NCBI GenBank assembly: GCA_964435085.1
Contig: CAYSXQ010000010.1
Location: 1 to 33,737, forward strand
Length of the DNA stretch: 33,737 nucleotides
DNA from: UBA917 sp964435085
GTDB taxonomy: Bacteria; Patescibacteriota; Patescibacteriia; Patescibacteriales; Patescibacteriaceae
Reading direction: 5' to 3'
A program made the position numbers and the translations under genes. The notes beneath the pieces were generated by a model. That model ran no database searches. It was given only the letters and a program-made list of their open reading frames with translations, and was not told the DNA's origin. Positions 1 to 7,706 of this stretch are shown here, piece after piece (positions within the stretch are counted from its first letter, which is position 1; every line of letters begins with the position of its first letter).

Positions 1-6
1 AATAAA

Positions 7-36
7 AAAAGACCCTTTACTTAAAAAGGGTCTTTT
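7..36 (-). terminator. Rho-independent terminator of the zinc-ribbon gene
   Basis: A perfect 12-bp stem (7-18 with 25-36, AAAAGACCCTTT and its complement) with a 6-nt loop lies just past the stop codon at 49. Read on the minus strand it runs into a T-rich tail (complement of 1-10). Confidence 0.8.
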
Positions 37-48
37 CGTAACGCTAGC

Positions 49-222
49 TTAGTAACGTCGTGGAGGTCGATTAACGATTCTCTGCTTATGACAATCTCGA
101 CAAAAAAGCGGCTTTTCGCCATCTGGTTCAAAAGGCAATTCATTAATAACCTTGCCACACTGTGAGCAATTCCAATTACCCTTAATCATGACTAGTGGTC
201 GAGAAAATGATCTATTTTCCAT
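49..222 (-). CDS. small CxxC...CxxC zinc-ribbon protein
   Basis: A 57-aa protein from ATG 222. It carries two CxxC pairs (CSQC and CRDC) separated by 18 residues containing LPFEPDG-EKPLFCRDC. This matches the pattern of the small CxxC-x17-CxxC zinc-ribbon family, whose function is unknown; nucleic-acid or protein binding is only a guess. The reading frame is open back to a TTG at 303, but a near-consensus promoter (283-311) lies inside that extension, so its transcript would start near 276 and exclude the TTG. ATG 222 is therefore preferred; ATG 189 would also keep the whole zinc ribbon. No Shine-Dalgarno is visible. The gene stands alone, divergent from the gene at 405, with its own terminator. 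Confidence 0.7.
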   Translation of the reverse strand: MENRSFSRPLVMIKGNWNCSQCGKVINELPFEPDGEKPLFCRDCHKQRIVNRPPRRY

Positions 223-282
223 GTTTGTTTGCTGCCGACTCAAATCAAGCAAATCCAAGTCGACTGAGTTAATAATAAAACC

Positions 283-311
283 ATTATAATCCGCCCTCTT
301 CAATTTATCAA
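283..311 (-). promoter_or_regulatory. sigma70-type promoter of the zinc-ribbon gene
   Basis: On the minus strand, TTGATA (311-306), a 17-nt spacer and TATAAT (288-283). The predicted start is near 276, giving a leader of about 55 nt to ATG 222. It overlaps the frame upstream of that ATG and decides the start call. Confidence 0.65.
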
Positions 312-327
312 ATCACAGCAACAAACA

Positions 328-356
328 TTGACAAATACAACTAAATATACTAGATT
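328..356 (+). promoter_or_regulatory. promoter of the hypothetical gene at 405
   Basis: TTGACA at 328-333, a 17-nt spacer and TAGATT (4/6 to consensus) at 351-356. The predicted start is near 363, about 42 nt before the ATG. A clear GAGG ribosome-binding site lies at 394-397, one of the few good ones in this window. Confidence 0.55.
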
Positions 357-404
357 ATCAAACATATCCAATTATCCTTCTTTAACAATCTTCGAGGAAA
401 CAAC

Positions 405-713
405 ATGAACGATACCCAGAAAACAGTCAGTTTCTCTAAAATACGCAAACTAGAGCTGATCACTATCAAAACACTATACTTCTTTAAACTACCCCTCAAA
501 ATATCAGCTGACAATCAAGCTGTTTATAAATTCCTGCTCCTCTCAGCACTCGATACAACTAATGGTGAACATGACACACTAACCTGTGAAGGAATTTTAA
601 TTGACTTCACAAAAAAGAAGCAAGTCAAAGCTCAAATCGAAGCTGCCTTAAATTGCAAACATCTTATCGTTATCGACAAAAAAACCCAAAAAGGCTATTT
701 CAAAATCGCCTAA
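405..713 (+). CDS. hypothetical 102-aa protein
   Basis: I do not recognise this protein. It is 102 aa, basic at the N-terminus, with no signal peptide, no membrane segment and no Cys or His cluster, so it is probably cytoplasmic. The middle (FKLPLKISADNQAVYKFLLL) and a Lys-rich region near 70-77 suggest a compact mixed alpha/beta fold. The C-terminal part (HLIVIDKKTQKGYFKI) looks like a beta-hairpin, as in winged-helix wings, but that is only an impression. The start is supported by GAGG 7 nt upstream and a promoter at 328-356, and a terminator follows directly, so it is a single-gene unit. These signals make it a credible gene despite its size. Confidence 0.7.
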   Translation: MNDTQKTVSFSKIRKLELITIKTLYFFKLPLKISADNQAVYKFLLLSALDTTNGEHDTLTCEGILIDFTKKKQVKAQIEAALNCKHLIVIDKKTQKGYFKIA

Positions 714-720
714 ATCACAG

Positions 721-746
721 CCCACATTTCTATAATGTGGGTTTTT
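721..746 (+). terminator. Rho-independent terminator
   Basis: CCCACATT (721-728) pairs with AATGTGGG (734-741) around a 5-nt loop, followed by TTTTT. It ends the gene at 405-713. The T-run exists only on the plus-strand side, so it is not an obvious terminator for the converging operon. Confidence 0.8.
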
Positions 747-1872
747 ATTTAGGTTCATATTCAAAAATCTTCGAGTCCCCTGACTGATTGCCAGCTCGAT
801 CATAAGCCACTATTCGCACCACGTGTCGCCCCTTACTAATACTACCACCAATCATCAATGATCCTGACTTTTCAAAACGCTTGACCGGACCATTATCAAA
901 GCTTATTTCATAGTAACTAACCCCAGAAGCTTGATCGCTAGCAGCATATTTCACAATCGGCAATTGACTCTTATCTTCCTGTAGAACACTCACCACCAGA
1001 CTCGGACTACTATGATCAACATTTAGGCGATAATGTGTCGCTCCCGTCCAACCAGCAGCCGTCTTAAGTCTAATATGAAAATAAAAAACTCCATCTGCTA
1101 AATCTTTATAAACCATTTCTCGCTTAGCATTTGCTTTGTCGCTCATTGGTACAGTGTCCGTCAAATTATCCAAACTATAACTCACAGCCAGCACTTCCTT
1201 AGGCCATGACCAAGTAAGTCGGGCCTGATCGCCATGATACCAAACATTCTGCAAAGGGTGCGTTACCGAATTAACCACAAAACTGCTAGGCATCACTACC
1301 GCCTCTTTCTTAGTCTCCGTGACAACTTTAACAGAATCTTTTGACTTTTTACTTTTAACTTTTAACTTTTCCTCCAACTGAGCTTTTTGTCCAGAAACAT
1401 TAAACAAAACACCAGAGACGCTAGTCTTCACCGCCGTCCCCTTCCCATCATTAGCCAGCACCTGAGCGTCTTTCACTGCTACCGCCGCTTGCCCCGCCGC
1501 CTTTGCTCTAAAGCTCAAAGTCAGAATCTTCGCTCCCTTGCCAATATAGCCCGGATTTAAAATCAACCAACGAACCTTAACTTCGCCACTATTATCACGC
1601 TTTGGCTGCTCAATCCAAAATCTACTCTCTGTCCCCGCCGTTGATACATCAATTAATTCTAGCAGCTTAGTTGGATAAACAATCGTCGCTTCCATGGCAT
1701 TAACCGAGCGATCAAGACTAGCCAAATAAAAACTACTACTAAAAGTCTCGCCTAGCCTATAATTCTTAGTCTTAGTATCAAAAGACAAGCTAGCCGCAGT
1801 CACATTATTTGCTACTGACATTATCATGACCAACGCCAAAGCAAATAAAATTTTTTTATTTTTATCTTTCAT
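745..1872 (-). CDS. secreted cohesin-domain protein with Ig-like domains
   Basis: A 375-aa exported protein. Residues 1-26 form a signal peptide ending in VTAA. Residues about 28-158 look like a cohesin domain: an extended beta-sandwich with the N-terminal pattern for bending and growth of secreted modules (NAMEATIVYPTKLLELIDV), the GKGAKILTLSFRAKAAG strand and the ANDGKGT turn. A Lys-rich linker (about 168-195) precedes two Ig/fibronectin-like domains (about 205-290 and 292-373), with the familiar DGVFYFHIRLKTAAGWTG and YDRAGNQSG motifs. No membrane anchor is present, so it is released or held by partners. Its start overlaps the stop of the upstream cohesin gene by 11 bp, so it is last in a four-gene operon that also makes a dockerin protein. 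Cohesins bind dockerins with high affinity in other bacteria; pairing here is inferred. Confidence 0.75.
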   Translation of the reverse strand: MKDKNKKILFALALVMIMSVANNVTAASLSFDTKTKNYRLGETFSSSFYLASLDRSVNAMEATIVYPTKLLELIDVSTAGTESRFWIEQPKRDNSGEVKVRWLILNPGYIGKGAKILTLSFRAKAAGQAAVAVKDAQVLANDGKGTAVKTSVSGVLFNVSGQKAQLEEKLKVKSKKSKDSVKVVTETKKEAVVMPSSFVVNSVTHPLQNVWYHGDQARLTWSWPKEVLAVSYSLDNLTDTVPMSDKANAKREMVYKDLADGVFYFHIRLKTAAGWTGATHYRLNVDHSSPSLVVSVLQEDKSQLPIVKYAASDQASGVSYYEISFDNGPVKRFEKSGSLMIGGSISKGRHVVRIVAYDRAGNQSGDSKIFEYEPK

Positions 1873-2809
1873 AAACCCGTCTAAATTTCTTGATCAACCA
1901 CATCAACACCACAATCACTGCTAGTAGTATAGCAGATATCACCACTTTAATCAGCCCAGTCTTGCCACTTAAGCTCGGCACCTCACTAAGTAGCGGCGGC
2001 AAAGTTATCAGCGACTCATTACCATTCAAGTCCACTGCCTTAATCAAGACATATTTAGTCCGCGATTGATCAGTTAAGACAAAAGGACTGCCCACCGGCA
2101 ACCAATCGGCCCCCGGTTCACTACTTTTTGATTCCGAAATATAAAAATTAGCAATCCCCGACTCTTGATCACGAGCTGCAAAGACCACGAACCACTGATT
2201 ATCAGCTACCTCTGGACTACGCTCAATACTTGCCACCAAATCCTGCGGTGGCGTCTTGTCATTTTTGATCGCTGCCGCCTTACCAGTCTCCGTCACCGGA
2301 TTACCATAGGCCGATACTTTTAGCTCTGGCTTCTCTAGCAACAAAGCCTGGCCACTACCGTCATTAGGATAAGCAGACAGCTCAGTAAATTTAATCATCG
2401 ACTCACTTGCCTGCCTAGCTCGCACCACCAAGCTCATCACCGTCCCTGGTAGTAGCTTAGAACCAGCATTACTATAACTTCCGCTATAACCACCCGGCAT
2501 CACCCCACTAAAAATAAGCGACTCGCCATCATAATGCGGTCGCTCTGGCCACAAACTAACTATCGACTCTGCCGTCAAAATTGACTTAATCTCCAAATCA
2601 CTTGGCCAAGCCACGCGCGCACCCAGGGCATTAATATTATGTCCTTCGGCATCAAGCACTACCTTAATTTGAAAATCCTGATTAACCAACACTGGCTCCG
2701 CTGGCCCTTCTAGCCGCAAGCTGACAGCGCTCACTGTCGGCACGAAGCAAGCCAAACAAAGCATAGCAAGCATCAAGTACCCTATTTTTTTATAAATATT
2801 ATTTTGCAT
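1862..2809 (-). CDS. membrane-anchored cohesin-domain surface protein
   Basis: A 315-aa protein with a signal peptide (1-28, ending TVSA) and a cohesin-like beta-sandwich at about 29-165 (INALGARVAWPSDLEIKSI; LLPGTVMSLVVRARQAS; AYPNDGSGQA). An Ig-like segment follows (about 185-275; FAARDQESGIANFYIS). A C-terminal transmembrane helix (about 285-306) ends in a short cationic tail KKFRRVYER, so the cohesin faces outward, anchored in the cytoplasmic membrane. It starts 1 nt after the stop of the dockerin gene and overlaps the next cohesin gene, so the three are translationally coupled. The natural reading is that this is the anchoring receptor for the dockerin protein. It has no SLH or sortase signal, unlike classical anchoring scaffoldins. 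Confidence 0.75.
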   Translation of the reverse strand: MQNNIYKKIGYLMLAMLCLACFVPTVSAVSLRLEGPAEPVLVNQDFQIKVVLDAEGHNINALGARVAWPSDLEIKSILTAESIVSLWPERPHYDGESLIFSGVMPGGYSGSYSNAGSKLLPGTVMSLVVRARQASESMIKFTELSAYPNDGSGQALLLEKPELKVSAYGNPVTETGKAAAIKNDKTPPQDLVASIERSPEVADNQWFVVFAARDQESGIANFYISESKSSEPGADWLPVGSPFVLTDQSRTKYVLIKAVDLNGNESLITLPPLLSEVPSLSGKTGLIKVVISAILLAVIVVLMWLIKKFRRVYER

Positions 2810-2810
2810 A

Positions 2811-3749
2811 TCAGCCAGTCCAATAATAAGCCATCACACTAAAATCAGCCAAATCAATCACCCCATTTTTTTGTAAATCAAGGCGCGCCGGCACATTAGG
2901 ACGCTTATACCAATAAGCCAAAATCGAAAAATCAACTAAGTTAATCTTACAATCACTATTAAAATCAGCTCTGATCTGACAAGCTACTGGCTTATCCGGC
3001 AGAGGCAAAGTTTCGTCTCGAGCAGTCAAAAAAAGCGAAGCTGCCAGCGACTCCGGACTACTTATATTTTTATAATCGCTTCTGGCCAGTAATAAATAAT
3101 TGCCTATCGCCAAATTATCAGTAGCGAGCTTATAATAATACCAACCACCCTGATCTGCTTGTAGCGTCAAATCTCTATTAATCGCTGCCTTGACACTAAT
3201 TCTCAGCGAGGCACTTGGCGCCGTCTGACCAGAAATATTCACAAGCTCACCTTGCTGCACTCGCAAACGATCCAAGCGCAAAGTCGGCGCTATGACCACA
3301 CCATTAACCGTTGTAATCGCCCCATAAGTGACATAAACCGGCAAACTATAACTAGCTGACTGATTACCATCACTATCATGGGCGTAGAGCACTAAATTAA
3401 ACCAGCCAGCCTCAAGATTATTCAAATTAATAGCAAATTTAGCTTCGAGATCAGCATAAGCAACTTGTTGCACCAAAGCGTTCTTGAGCAAAGTTATCTT
3501 TGCCAAAGGATAGGCTGTGCCACTGATCACTAATTGCGTTCCTAAGACTGGCAAAATTGCCCCACCACCTCCACCAGAGCTAGTAGAGGTAGAGCTCGGC
3601 GAAGACGTTGCCGACTCCTCCTCTGGACCGACTCTAGCTGAGACATTCACCGTGCTCGTCACCAATATATCCGTCGCCCGCACCAAATCAGCCGTCATCA
3701 AAACAAAATAAATCACCACTAACAAAATAGCTAAGACCTTCCCCCTCAT
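2811..3749 (-). CDS. secreted Ig-like protein with C-terminal type I dockerin
   Basis: A 312-aa protein: signal peptide (1-25), a Ser/Thr/Gly linker (about 48-66, with a GGGGG run), two Ig-like beta domains (about 68-145 and 150-245) and a C-terminal dockerin (257-312). The dockerin has two duplicated calcium loops followed by helices. Loop 1 is D262-x-N264-x-D266 with D273 and continues INLVDFSILAYWYKR. Loop 2 is D291-x-Q293-x-N295 with D302 and continues IDLADFSVMAYYW. Loop 2 has Gln where Asn is usual. In known systems a dockerin docks its protein onto a cohesin; both cohesin genes are immediately downstream, the first 1 nt away. No enzyme domain is present, so the cargo is structural or adhesive rather than a glycoside hydrolase. 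Confidence 0.8.
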   Translation of the reverse strand: MRGKVLAILLVVIYFVLMTADLVRATDILVTSTVNVSARVGPEEESATSSPSSTSTSSGGGGGAILPVLGTQLVISGTAYPLAKITLLKNALVQQVAYADLEAKFAINLNNLEAGWFNLVLYAHDSDGNQSASYSLPVYVTYGAITTVNGVVIAPTLRLDRLRVQQGELVNISGQTAPSASLRISVKAAINRDLTLQADQGGWYYYKLATDNLAIGNYLLLARSDYKNISSPESLAASLFLTARDETLPLPDKPVACQIRADFNSDCKINLVDFSILAYWYKRPNVPARLDLQKNGVIDLADFSVMAYYWTG

Positions 3750-3761
3750 AGCATTTTCTAA

Positions 3762-4718
3762 TTAGCGCAAAGAAGCGCGAGCTTGCTTGATCACCCAAGC
3801 ATTATAACGTTTGAGTAGTAGTCCGCCGCCAACAATCAAGATTAACAAAGCAGCTACAATCAAACTAAGCAATTGCCAAGGAATAATCCACAGCGTCATC
3901 TGACTACTAGCCGCTTGATTAGCCGCACCATAGGTCAAGACCAAAGTAGCCGTATAGCGACCACAGGCCCAGTGTTTGAATTGGTATTTGGCACTATTCC
4001 AAAAAGATTTAGAACTACTGTCTGCCTCACCCCACTTCACTTCATACTTACGAATACTGCCTGGCAAAATATTGCCCTGCTGTGGATTAGCATCAATATT
4101 AACAGTCTTTGAACCAAAGATATTCGTCACCCGCACCTCACCCTGAGGCTTAATTCTGTCACCGCCACTATTACGAAAACGATGCACAAAAGCTATCGGC
4201 AAAGAATCAAAGAATTTCTTGTCATTTGCCGTCTTAAAAGAAATAATACCAGCATCTTCTTTAATATTATTACCGACTCGCAAAAAGACTAAGACACCAA
4301 TCTTCGCACCTACCGACACTTGATTCTGACCATCAGTTGCCGGTGGACTAGTATTCAAAAAAATTGCTGCAAAATAACCACCATGCTCAACATCAGAAGG
4401 AATATTAATATTAAAAGGGATATTAGTTTCTTGACCTGGCTGAATAACAATTTCCTTTGGGGTTTCGGTCCAAGCCGCCAAATCCTGTTTATCAGCAATA
4501 AAAGCCGGCGTACCGCCCTCACCTTGTGAAGTAAAGTTCTCTACACTGAGATAATAAGTCTGCGCCGTACTCTGCTCATTAATCGCCAAAAATTTATCTG
4601 TCACATTTGATCCTGGCTGAGCCGACAATTCTATTCTCGCCGGTGACACTGTCAAAGCCGCCGCCTGATAAACAGGCAAACAAACAAACAGTGCTATAGC
4701 TAGAATAATTTTTTTCAT
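3762..4718 (-). CDS. membrane-anchored secreted beta-sandwich protein (DUF916-like)
   Basis: A 318-aa protein from ATG 4718: signal peptide (MKKIILAIALFVCLP...AAA), then LTVSPARIELSAQPGSNVTDKFLAINE, the opening typical of the DUF916/WxL-associated and COG1470-like Ig-fold domains. A second beta domain follows (about 150-250), with one C-terminal transmembrane helix (about 272-298) and a basic tail. The frame runs back to a TTG at 4775, but the added 19 residues would precede the signal peptide, so ATG 4718 is preferred. It is the first gene of the operon and lies 12 bp before the dockerin gene. WxL-type proteins bind cell wall or other surface proteins in Firmicutes; a wall- or complex-stabilising role here is inferred. 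Confidence 0.65.
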   Translation of the reverse strand: MKKIILAIALFVCLPVYQAAALTVSPARIELSAQPGSNVTDKFLAINEQSTAQTYYLSVENFTSQGEGGTPAFIADKQDLAAWTETPKEIVIQPGQETNIPFNINIPSDVEHGGYFAAIFLNTSPPATDGQNQVSVGAKIGVLVFLRVGNNIKEDAGIISFKTANDKKFFDSLPIAFVHRFRNSGGDRIKPQGEVRVTNIFGSKTVNIDANPQQGNILPGSIRKYEVKWGEADSSSKSFWNSAKYQFKHWACGRYTATLVLTYGAANQAASSQMTLWIIPWQLLSLIVAALLILIVGGGLLLKRYNAWVIKQARASLR

Positions 4719-4814
4719 ACTCACTTTAAGAAAAACTACCAGAATATTTAATAAAATTGATTTTCTTTTGCCCAACTTACCACAGCGTGCCCCTAGCAGT
4801 CAAGAAAAATCGCC

Positions 4815-6031
4815 CTAATAAGTTGCCGTTCCCACATAAGTCAAAGTCGCCGTATAAGTACCCGCTTCAGTCAGACCTGCAATATTGGCCACATAGGTCG
4901 CGCTATAAGTCGTATTATTACTCGCCCCCGCCGCTGACGCTATCTGCGAAGTCGTCGTCGCATCCGCCGCATAAGCAAAGCCAGTATCAGCATATGGCGC
5001 TGTTACCGTCCCCGATCCACCACTAGCATCAAACCTCACTCCAAACTGCTCAGTTCCGGTTGCAATTGCGGTATTTGAAGCACCAATCGCATCAATCGTA
5101 CTCGTACCATAAGTCAAAGTCGCTCCTTTGACTGTCACTACATAACCACCAGCACTATTAGTTGAGACTTGCACATTGTGGGCCGCACTTGGTGTCGTCG
5201 TGCCAGTATTAGAATTATTAGCAAATTTCACTTGTGTAGTACTCAGTGTGCCAAAACCAATCGTCGTTGAGGAGAGACTAAAGGTCAAAGCCTGCGGCAC
5301 GGTCGCATTAACCGTCACCTGATCGTTATCAACTATATATATCGAAATACTACCAGTATCCCCAAAAGTCCCAGCGATAGACAGAGACCTCAGACCAGTC
5401 CCCGGATTAGTAATCTGATTCGTACCAGCCCCACCAGTACTAGCATTAGTACCAATCCTGATTCTAATGCACTTGCCAGCAGCGAGAGCCCCGGCCCCTG
5501 AAGTCGGTGCCGAGAAAGTAATCGTCGGGTTAGAATTAGACACGCCCCAAGTCGAAGCAGCCGCTGAAGCCGCTACTGTTTGCTCGGTATAGCTACCATT
5601 AGCACAATCACTAGTCGCCGTACTAGTGGCAATATCCACATCACCAAAAGCCACACCAGTCGTTGTGAAGTCAGTAAAGGTAATTGCCACGTTAGCATTA
5701 AGGGCAATGCCAGTTGGNNNNNNNNNNNNNNNNNNNNNNNNNNNNNNNNNNNNNNNNNNNNNNNNNNNNNNNNNNNNNNNNNNNNNNNNNNNNNNNNNNN
5801 NNNNNNNNNNNNNNNNNTTGTGAAGTCAGTAAAGGTAATTGCCACGTTAGCATTAAGGGCAATGCCAGTTGGTGACACAAAATAAATCTCGTGGTTAGCC
5901 GCCGTACTCGCCTTAACCGTCGACAAAGTATCTTTAGCATTAGTCAAAGCAGAAGCCCGCGTCATAGCCAGAGGCACAATCAAAGCAATAGCTAATACTG
6001 CCACAATACCTAACTTGAAGTTTTTGATCAT
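4815..6031 (-). CDS. secreted beta-rich surface protein, paralogue 1 (interrupted by scaffold gap)
   Basis: As printed, the reading frame is broken by 100 Ns at 5718-5817. The two flanks are the same 55 bases, so 155 nt are artificial. Removing them leaves 1062 nt from ATG 6031 to the stop, a 353-aa protein, exactly the length of the paralogue at 6403-7464. It has a signal peptide (MIKNFKLGIVAVLAIALIV...ASA), a first domain (LSTVKASTAANHEIYFVSPTGIALNANVAITFTDFT, with one Cys pair further on) and a C-terminal domain running from PQALTFSLSSTTIGFGTLS to AGTYTATLTYVGTATY. The protein is rich in Thr, Ser, Ala and Gly and poor in charge, as expected for an exported filament or coat protein. I know this type as a Patescibacteria surface protein without an assigned function. 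A GTG at 6061 is a possible but less likely start. Confidence 0.7.
5663..5717. repeat. 55-bp assembly overlap, left copy
   Basis: Identical to 5818-5872 base for base. It directly abuts the N run and is best explained as a contig-end overlap, not a genomic repeat. See the gap entry. Confidence 0.85.
5718..5817. other. scaffold gap of exactly 100 N
   Basis: A run of 100 unknown bases, the conventional length for a gap of unknown size. Because both flanks are the same 55 bases and removing gap plus one copy restores the reading frame, the true gap length is probably minus 55, so no sequence is missing. Confidence 0.9.
5818..5872. repeat. 55-bp assembly overlap, right copy
   Basis: Exact duplicate of 5663-5717, immediately right of the N run. 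The length suggests an assembler k-mer overlap that the scaffolder did not merge. Confidence 0.85.
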
Positions 6032-6061
6032 AAAATCAAAAGATAAAATTCCTGAGACCAC

Positions 6062-6402
6062 TCATTAATCTGGTAATTATAGCACAAGGCAATTTAATTT
6101 CCAAGTTCCAATTTCCAATTTCCAAATAAATTACAAGCTCCAAATTATGAAGCCGTTGTCATTCCAGACCACGATCTAAAATCCACGTCTGCAGAGACAA
6201 GCAAAACATGAATCCTCGCATTCGTGAGGATGAAGGATATTTTGAGATTTGATATTTGAGATTTATTTGGAGCCCTGCCTGCCGGCAGGCAGGTTGGAAC
6301 TTGTGATTTGGAGCTTAAAAACTACTTTCCTACATTAAAAACAAAAAAATAGTGAACAAACAGTTCACTATTCAAAACTTATCAACATGTTATCAACAGC
6401 TG
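6062..6402. repeat. 341-bp gene-free stretch filled with mosaic inverted repeats
   Basis: No gene is seen here. It holds TTTCCAATTTCC-type tandem words (6097-6124) and three pairs of complementary segments: 6102-6110 with 6295-6303, 6121-6131 with 6261-6271, and 6135-6145 with 6306-6316. Between them lie a GACCACGATC word (6167-6176) shared with 25476-25485, a small hairpin ATCCTC...GAGGAT near 6216-6232, and a perfect 20-bp palindrome (6274-6293). It looks like a degraded or nested repeat element between two paralogous genes. Confidence 0.6.
6274..6293. repeat. perfect 20-bp GC palindrome
   Basis: CCTGCCTGCCGGCAGGCAGG is its own reverse complement. A related imperfect copy (CCTGTCTGCC...AACAGGCAGG) occurs near 25689-25712 inside another repeat. 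It may be a dispersed genomic word. Confidence 0.7.
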
Positions 6403-7464
6403 TTAATAATTCGCCGTCGCCACATAAGTCAACGCCGTCGTATAAGACCCAGCTTCAGTCAAAGTCGAGATATTTGCTATATAAGTCGCATTATAAGTAG
6501 TAGTATCGCTCGGCACCGTCGACGAAGCAATCTGTGAAGTCGTTGTAGAGTCCGCACCATAAGCATAACCACTCGCCGCATAAGGTGCCACTACCCCACC
6601 AGAGCCACCACTCGAAGAAAATCTAACACCAAACTGTTCAGTACCAGAAGCAATCGCCGTATTCGAACCACCAATAGCCGTAATACTACTACCTCCCGAG
6701 GTCAAGGTCGGACCCTTAACCGTAATAGCATAGCCATTAGAAGCATTGGTCGAGGCTTGCAAGTTATGAGCCGTCGTCGGTACAACAGCACCAGCACTAT
6801 CATTAGAAGCATAACGGACATTCGAAGCACTCAAAGTCCCAAAACCAATCGTCGTCGAGGAGAGACTAAAGGTCAAGGCCTGAGCCACCGTAGCGCTAAT
6901 AGACACTTGATCCTCAGTTATCAAATACACCGACACATCTCCTGTATCACCAAAAGTACCAGCAATCGAAATAGTTCTCAGACCAGATGAAGCGTTAGTA
7001 ATCTGATTCGTACCAGCCCCACCAGTACTAGCATTAGTACCAATCCTGATTCTGATACACTTACCAGCAGCTAGCGCCCCGGTCCCTGAAGTAGGCGCCG
7101 AAAAAGTAATCGTCGGGTTAGAATTAGACACACCCCAAGTTGAAGCAGCCGCCGAAGCTGCTACTGTTTGCTCGGTATAACTACCGTTAACACAATCGCT
7201 CGTCGCCGTACTAGTGGCAATATCCACATCACCAAAGGCCACGCCAGTTGTCGTAAAGCTAGTAAAAGTAATAGCCACATTAGAGTTCAGCGCAATACCA
7301 GTTGGCGACACAAAATAAATCTCGTGATTCGCCACCACCCCGGCCTTCACCGTCGACAAAATATCCTGAGTGTTCGTCAGCACCGAAGCTCGCGCCACAA
7401 AATAAACAGACAAACTAGATACTGCTACCACTAAAGCTAATAATAATTTTAAGTGCTTGTTCAT
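6403..7464 (-). CDS. secreted beta-rich surface protein, paralogue 2
   Basis: A 353-aa protein from ATG 7464 (a GTG two codons upstream is the longer option). Signal peptide: MNKHLKLLLALVVAVSSLSV...ARA. It then follows paralogue 1 almost residue for residue: LSTVKAG-VANHEIYFVSPTGIALNSNVAITF, two Cys residues in the first domain (SDC and GKC, a possible disulphide), and the C-terminal domain from AQALTFSLSSTTIGFGTLS through GTEQFGVRF to AGSYTTALTYVATANY. The two genes share long stretches of nearly identical DNA, as in recent tandem duplicates. There is no sortase motif and no C-terminal anchor, so the protein is either secreted or assembled on the surface. Function is not known to me; a surface-layer or fibre subunit is inferred from composition and copy number. 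Confidence 0.8.
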   Translation of the reverse strand: MNKHLKLLLALVVAVSSLSVYFVARASVLTNTQDILSTVKAGVVANHEIYFVSPTGIALNSNVAITFTSFTTTGVAFGDVDIATSTATSDCVNGSYTEQTVAASAAASTWGVSNSNPTITFSAPTSGTGALAAGKCIRIRIGTNASTGGAGTNQITNASSGLRTISIAGTFGDTGDVSVYLITEDQVSISATVAQALTFSLSSTTIGFGTLSASNVRYASNDSAGAVVPTTAHNLQASTNASNGYAITVKGPTLTSGGSSITAIGGSNTAIASGTEQFGVRFSSSGGSGGVVAPYAASGYAYGADSTTTSQIASSTVPSDTTTYNATYIANISTLTEAGSYTTALTYVATANY

Positions 7465-7582
7465 AATCACATCAAAAGTTCAATATAAATCAACCGCTAC
7501 AAAACAAAAAAAATTCTACTACACCCATTGTCATAAATAATACCATTTTTCCCAAAACACCGCAACACTAAAAAATAATATT

Positions 7583-7617
7583 CCCCTCTTGAGAGGGGTG
7601 CCCGCTAGGGCGGGGTA
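7583..7617. repeat. double GC hairpin intergenic element
   Basis: CCCCTCTTGAGAGGGG forms a 6-7 bp stem and is followed directly by GCCCGCTAGGGCGGGG, a second stem. The same GGGCGGGGTA ending recurs at 33358-33366. There is no T-run, so it is not a typical terminator; I read it as a dispersed repeat. Confidence 0.5.
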
Positions 7618-7706
7618 TGTTTTCTACTCAACCCAATTAATAATCACCGCGCTGAGCACTGAACCACGCCGAAGTGCTTAATTTTTAATTGAAAATTTAT
7701 AATTTA

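Noticed and set aside
4776..4814. Promoter of the cohesin operon (TTGACT at 4803-4798)
   Set aside because: No convincing -10 at a usual distance; TAAGTT at 18 nt matches at only 3 of 6 positions.
5573..6061. Two separate genes either side of the N run
   Set aside because: Identical 55-bp flanks and a restored 353-aa frame show one gene split by an assembly artefact.
6095..6130. CRISPR-like short repeats (TTTCCAA units)
   Set aside because: Units are direct tandem words without spacers of constant length, and no cas genes are nearby.
7465..7510. Promoter of surface paralogue 2 (TATATT at 7487-7482)
   Set aside because: No matching -35 at 16-18 nt, so it is not reported as a feature.
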